NCBI RefSeq assembly: GCF_019112545.1
Contig: NW_025064890.1
Span: forward strand, 1,245,993-1,309,992
DNA: 64,000 nt
From: Guyanagaster necrorhizus
Taxonomy: Eukaryota; Basidiomycota; Agaricomycetes; Agaricales; Physalacriaceae
Direction of reading: 5' to 3'
This document shows, piece by piece, positions 59,380 through 64,000 of this stretch. Each line of letters begins with the position of its first letter. Position 1 is the first letter of the stretch. The notes beneath the pieces were generated by a model. The model was given only the letters and a program-made list of their open reading frames with translations, was not told the DNA's origin and ran no database searches. The position numbers and the translations under genes were made by a program.

Positions 59380-61626
59380 TGCCTGCTCTTGGCCTTCTCG
59401 GCCTTGACCTCGGCTGACTAGTTCTTTCTCTTATTTTCTCTCCTCTTGTGCATACTGGAATACTATAGAAAATTGTAGAATATTAATGACTTGAACTATC
59501 TATAGTATATAAAACCGTACTTTCCATGGTAAAGAAGATAATTCAATCAATTTACTGCTTTCAACCCTTCACACTGCGTGAACCATCAGCTACGCCAAGC
59601 GCTTTCCGACACCAACCCGAAGGCTACGCTTAGCGCTTACTTTCACCTCCAGCCCGTAATAGCTTCACGCTTACTGATCTCATTACCTCTCAAACCAGAC
59701 CTCTCAGGTCTCCTCATGAACCCTCGCTGGAATCCATTACATTCAGGAACGAAATACATCCATTCTAATCCGTTCTACATCCCTTCGATCATCCCTCTTC
59801 CCTCGTGCTCGCATATCTGGCGAATTTCGGCATATCTCTAACACAGCTCCGGAAGATATATATCTCCCCGGAGCGATGGAAATAGAATGGATCGGTTGTG
59901 TCGCAGGAGGTCTTTAAGTTGAATGCTGTCACCTATGTACTAACTCCCACGACACCTCCCCTTTGTTTATACACGCCTTTGGACCGTCGTTGATATTATG
60001 CCTATGATCATTTTTTTATGCTTTTTACAAAGGACTCGAACATTATATTTTTTATTTAGAGGCGACTCTTTTAGCATCTGATGCACTTCTTATAGACTGG
60101 AACCAGCATGACGAGGCTATGTAGTTCCTATTGAGGGGATGAGCGACGGAATAACGACCGGGTAACTATTAAGTGACAGGTTGGCGGGTATCAAGCCTAC
60201 TCTTCCTATAGTCCGGCTACATTAAACTTGTTACCTCTGAGGTTTATCACATCATCGAATCGTCAATGGGACATCCGGATTCCTATCCGCCCCTACCACG
60301 AATATCAATGATATCTTCAATATCAAACTCCGAATACGAGACGGGGTGGGCGTCATGCAGGTGGGGAAGAACAGATTGTTCTTTGGGCCCATCTAGCCCT
60401 TGAGACACTGGTCGGGTGCTAATGTACCGGCCGAGATGTGCTTGCGGGCAGGACATCGATAGAGCGCGCATTTACGAAACAATTCCAATTCGTGAGGGAT
60501 CTGACGCATTGGGGCATTTGACGTGTGGCAGGAATATGTGAAGACGCTGGTCGTTCGTGCACTAGCATGCCTCGGTGAAGATGTAGTATCGATTTGCACT
60601 GTACACCATTCTTGCAAGTTAACATTGTCACGATTATCCCGAACGACGCTACTCTATTAACTGGATGGATGAATTTTTCGGTTGTGATTCATCATACAGC
60701 ATCACAGACAACAAAAGTAAGGGTGCGGCACCATATGTATAGATCAATAATTCCTATTCAGCACAGACTGGTATCATGATATACATTTCATTAATTTCAA
60801 ATCACTGCTGAACGTCGTGTTTTGAGTTAGCGTTGTGACGTTGATTACCCTTGGGAGAGCCTTGGTGCCATGAAACCGGAACATGGCGAGAAACAGCTCC
60901 TTGAGTTACAATCAACAAGTGTGCTCGAGGCCGTGTTCCTTTCTGCGAGTAACGTATGTATCTTCTATTGAATATTCAGTAGTATCTCCCGGGCGCTCTG
61001 TGCAACCGCAAGGCCGTGCAAAGCTGAGTATTGCTAGGTTCCTTGTTAGATACGGCAGGCACATCTGATAATATCAAATCAGTTTATTTCCCCAGCTCTG
61101 CATGCGAACGTGACCGTTCTCTATGTCCCAGTGCTCTCTTGGCTTTATATCCATGTCCAACTATTAGTACTATTCATGATTTTAAGCCCCCAAATACCGT
61201 GACGTTTAGTTGATACAGCAAAGGAGTTGGACGGTCATTGCATCTATTTTTAGAATCCTGTTGTCATGGTCCGACGCACAACTCTTCTACCGGCGGATTG
61301 TGGTTGGAACCGATGGTACCCTCATTTTCAGCTTTCCTGAGCTCGCAGAAATCCATAGAGCTCTCTGACAGACTTCCAGGGACTTTGCAGGCATTCAAGT
61401 CACTTTTAGGACATGCATACTCAGAGCATTTTTTTCTCGTTTTATGTTCTCATCTCGTGCCGTAAGACACTTGTCTTTTAGTTCGAAATAGGTTTCGTTC
61501 CTGAACTATCACGATTATAAATGATTTCCTGTGCGGCTGACGTTCCCCCCACGTCTCACATAAAAGAACTCGGATACTCGTGTGGGGGTGTTCAATACCT
61601 TCACATTCCTCCGTCATCTTACCATA
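59380..61626. other. Long gene-poor stretch, possibly with a solo LTR
   Basis: No family-level frames. A TATA element (AGTATATAAAACCG at about 59505) sits in an AT-rich stretch followed by a CT-rich leader, which resembles a retrotransposon LTR promoter. I could not find terminal repeats or coding remains. Confidence 0.35.
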
Positions 61627-62583
61627 ATGACTGTCATCGACTACGCAGCAGCATACGGCTACAGCTCTCTAGTTGCGGCAATCATCTTTGCCGTCGCTTA
61701 CGTTCCCCTTTGCGCATTCTTTATCGTGCAATGCTTCCGAGCACTCACTTATGTATACATCGTATTGACTGTGTTCTGCACAAGTACGCTAATCCTGTTA
61801 TTCCGCGCCCTTCTGAAAATCTGATGAGAATTTTGGAACAGTTCGTGTTGGGGCATTCGTCATACGCGCTATTATGATAGGCTCGGATACCTCTGGCGAT
61901 AGCCTCGACCTCCTGGTTACAGATCAAATACTGTTTTCCATTGGATTTTTCGGCCTGCTTAACGCTGCTTATACTCTCGTCTTGGATCGGTGAGAAAGCC
62001 ACTAGACCTACATGGCATCATCTGACGTGTTTCATGCCCTAGGGACCTCTTGAGGAAGACTCTTCCCTCGGAAAACCCAATATCGCGCATTTTCCGCAAC
62101 CGCAGACTCTTCCACATCATCATGATCGTCGCCGTTGCACTCGGAGTCTATGGAATTACCTCAAGTATGCACAACCCTACCAGCAGCGTCGCCTCTACGT
62201 GTCGGAAAGCCAGCGTCCTCATCTTCCTGGGCCTCACCATCGTGCAAGCATTTCTTACAATTGCATCAATAAACAAGGAGATACAAGATGGTTGATTTCT
62301 TTCCTTATCAATTGCCCAGAGCGACTCTGATTGAATGACTCGTCCAGGGTATCGACCGATGCAAGCAAGCAGCCTGGGGGATAGATATGGCTCATTCATC
62401 CTTTGCGCCATCTCTCTTCTCCTTCTCGTCCGCGAGGCGTTCATGGTCGCTACCATAACTAACTCTCAAAAGGAGGCCGATGAGCATTTCTGGTACCCAC
62501 TTGTTGCACTGCCAGAGATACTTGCCATCATGCTGTACTGTACACCGGGTCTTGTTCCTCCCCGGTCAAAGTTGCCTCAATGA
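61627..62583 (+). CDS. Seven-transmembrane protein, agaricomycete hypothetical
   Basis: Four exons (61627-61783, 61842-61989, 62043-62290, 62348-62583) give 262 codons plus stop. About seven hydrophobic helices are visible, for example LVAAIIFAVAYVPLCAFFIV, FSIGFFGLLNAAYTLVL, FHIIMIVAVALGVYGI and FILCAISLLLLVREAFMVAT. The last two are followed by HFWYPLVALPEILAIML. The layout resembles fungal RTA1- or DUF7702-like integral membrane proteins, but I could not settle the family. Two frames in the middle fit only if the introns are taken out as given. Confidence 0.7.
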
Positions 62584-62681
62584 ATGATTTATCAGCCCGT
62601 TTGTAGTTTTGTATATTTATTTATTCGTGTAGAAAAAGTTGGCACATACATCGCTGTCTCTCAACAGCCCTGTCTTCATAT

Positions 62682-64000
62682 CTATATGCGTCCTTTAAAC
62701 TCAGAGTTTTCATCATGATTTTCGAGACCAATCGAAGAGGAAGCCAGAGGCACACATTCCGGTTCATACTCGCCATCCATGTAAATATCAGTATCGTACC
62801 AGAACGCGACCAACTCTCTGTCCTCAGGAAATCTGGGCGAACGACTCTCCGCAAAAAACAATCTCCCATATTCATAGTCGTGGCCACAGGGAATATGCAA
62901 GTTGCATCCGACCGGTGTCTCTTCCGCATAGAGCGTGTAGGACGGATGGTCCGAGCTGACCTTCACACCACGTCCAAGAGCCCCATCGAGAACATTGGGT
63001 CTATTAGGTCAGACATGAAGCTGACGAAGAAAAGACACGTAGCACGAGACACACCCACCTAGCCGTGAACTTCACCACCGATGGTCCGTGCGCCGCATCG
63101 AAGAGGAAAATCTTCCTATGGCGATAATACCCCGGCCTTTCCCAGCGCTCATAGTCCGGGTGCCCTTCCTTCATCTGATACTTGTGCACCCTGTCTCTAC
63201 GTCTGTGTCGTTCGAGAGCCGCCGCCCATCCCGAGTCTGGATCGATGTCGCCCCATGTACGGGTGGTGTAGCCCCAGTCGTACATGTGGTTACCCCAATC
63301 GTACCGGTTGACGTAAGAAATAGAAGGGTCTTTTGAAACGAAATCGACCTCCACCCCTTTCTCGACGAGGGCTTGCGGACTCTCGTCTTCGTGATAAACG
63401 ATCCAGCCGGTACGCTCCCTACCGAATTCTTCGCTTTTCCCAAAGACTTGGGCAACCTGAAGAACGTCGCGTATGGGTGGCATGTCATCATGTGGGTTGA
63501 TATCACTAACCTTCCATACCCCAGACTTTGCTGCGACGCGGTACTTCCAACCCATTTGTACAATTGTTCCCTCACCATCTGAGTCTAATCTGACTTGCTT
63601 GGCTGGATTGTCATGCTCGGTAGACTTCATACCCATGACAATACATGGTAGATCGCCCCAAAGCATTTCGCCTGAGGTGTCATTTGTTAGATGAGAGCAA
63701 ACTATTCAGCTCAACCTCCCTACCCGAAACGATATTGAACGATGCATCGATTGGCTTAACGTCAGTGGGACCCGCTGCCTCTCGCCAAGCCGGATCAAAG
63801 ACGTATCTCTTCTCCCGCTCCTCTTCCCAAGTTGTATGAGGTTTGTTAAAAGTGAGTCCGTCGGAGTATCTTTCCCAGTCTAACGTCTTGAGCCAGCCGA
63901 GCGCGATAAAAATCTTGCACTCGCGCTTGTGCGAGCTTGCCCAATGGTGGTCCCGACAACTCTGCAGCCCGTTAGTCCAACACAACTCGACAACATCCCT
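62682..64000 (-). CDS. MYND-finger protein, 5' end outside the window
   Basis: Three exons on the minus strand are visible: 64000-63724 (open at the edge), 63671-63059 and 63000-62682. The first carries the second half of a MYND zinc finger (CRDHHWASSHKRECKIF), which binds proline-rich partners. The rest is a large unannotated region (KYRVAAKSGVWKVSD, RTGWIVYHEDESPQALVEKG, WYDTDIYMDGEYEPE) without a SET domain. The intron after SG is 52 bp. The start codon lies beyond 64000. Confidence 0.75.

Noticed and set aside
59380..59900. Retrotransposon LTR
   Set aside because: TATA and leader look suggestive, but no paired LTR, primer-binding site or target duplication was found, so it is only noted as possible.

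Overview
The window is nuclear DNA of a filamentous basidiomycete, most likely an Agaricomycete. Genes are split by many introns of about 45-60 bp with GT..AG borders, spacing is tight, and several proteins belong to families that are largely agaricomycete (DUF6534, DUF6699, MLKL_NTD/HeLo-like proteins with a kinase-like segment). No rRNA, tRNA, CRISPR or bacterial-style operon was found. Exon joins given below were worked out by hand from reading frame, splice signals and family conservation; where the sum is a whole number of codons I say so.

Layout. 0-4 kb: UNC-50 and calcineurin A. 4-8 kb: a decayed stretch holding a chimeric pseudogene, a SIN3 PAH1-PAH2 fragment fused to a fragment of the calcineurin 3' end. 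8-13 kb: DUF6534 membrane protein, BCP1/BCCIP and proline dehydrogenase PUT1. 13.4-20 kb (minus strand): an MLKL_NTD/HeLo-like gene, an intact aldehyde dehydrogenase, an ALDH pseudogene and a further N-terminal ALDH remnant. 20.2-24.3 kb: full-length SIN3 corepressor. 26.5-28.2 kb: GPI3/PIG-A. 28-32 kb: unassigned DNA, a hairpin, an F-box fragment, an inverted SIN3 fragment and a degenerate RING/zinc-finger gene.

The dominant structural feature is a gene-containing inverted duplication. The left arm (about 32.4-36.4 kb) carries HEM4 (uroporphyrinogen-III synthase) and a Ran1-like kinase on the minus strand. The right arm (about 53.6-59.2 kb) carries the same genes on the plus strand: HEM4, kinase and a third, truncated HEM4. 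Between the arms lie about 17 kb with the MSS116-like DEAD-box helicase, an AT-rich repeat island, a DUF6699 gene, Derlin, farnesyl diphosphate synthase (frameshifted near its C-terminus), two tandem SDR genes (one with eroded active site) and a nucleotidyltransferase-fold gene. 61.6-64 kb: a seven-TM protein and a MYND-finger gene cut by the window edge.

Several genes are housekeeping and unrelated in pathway (calcineurin signalling, Sin3 repression, proline catabolism, heme/siroheme, isoprenoid, GPI anchor, ERAD), so no multi-gene pathway is apparent. The biology here is mainly gene birth and decay: DNA-level copies carrying introns, microhomology junctions, and paralogs at different stages of erosion.
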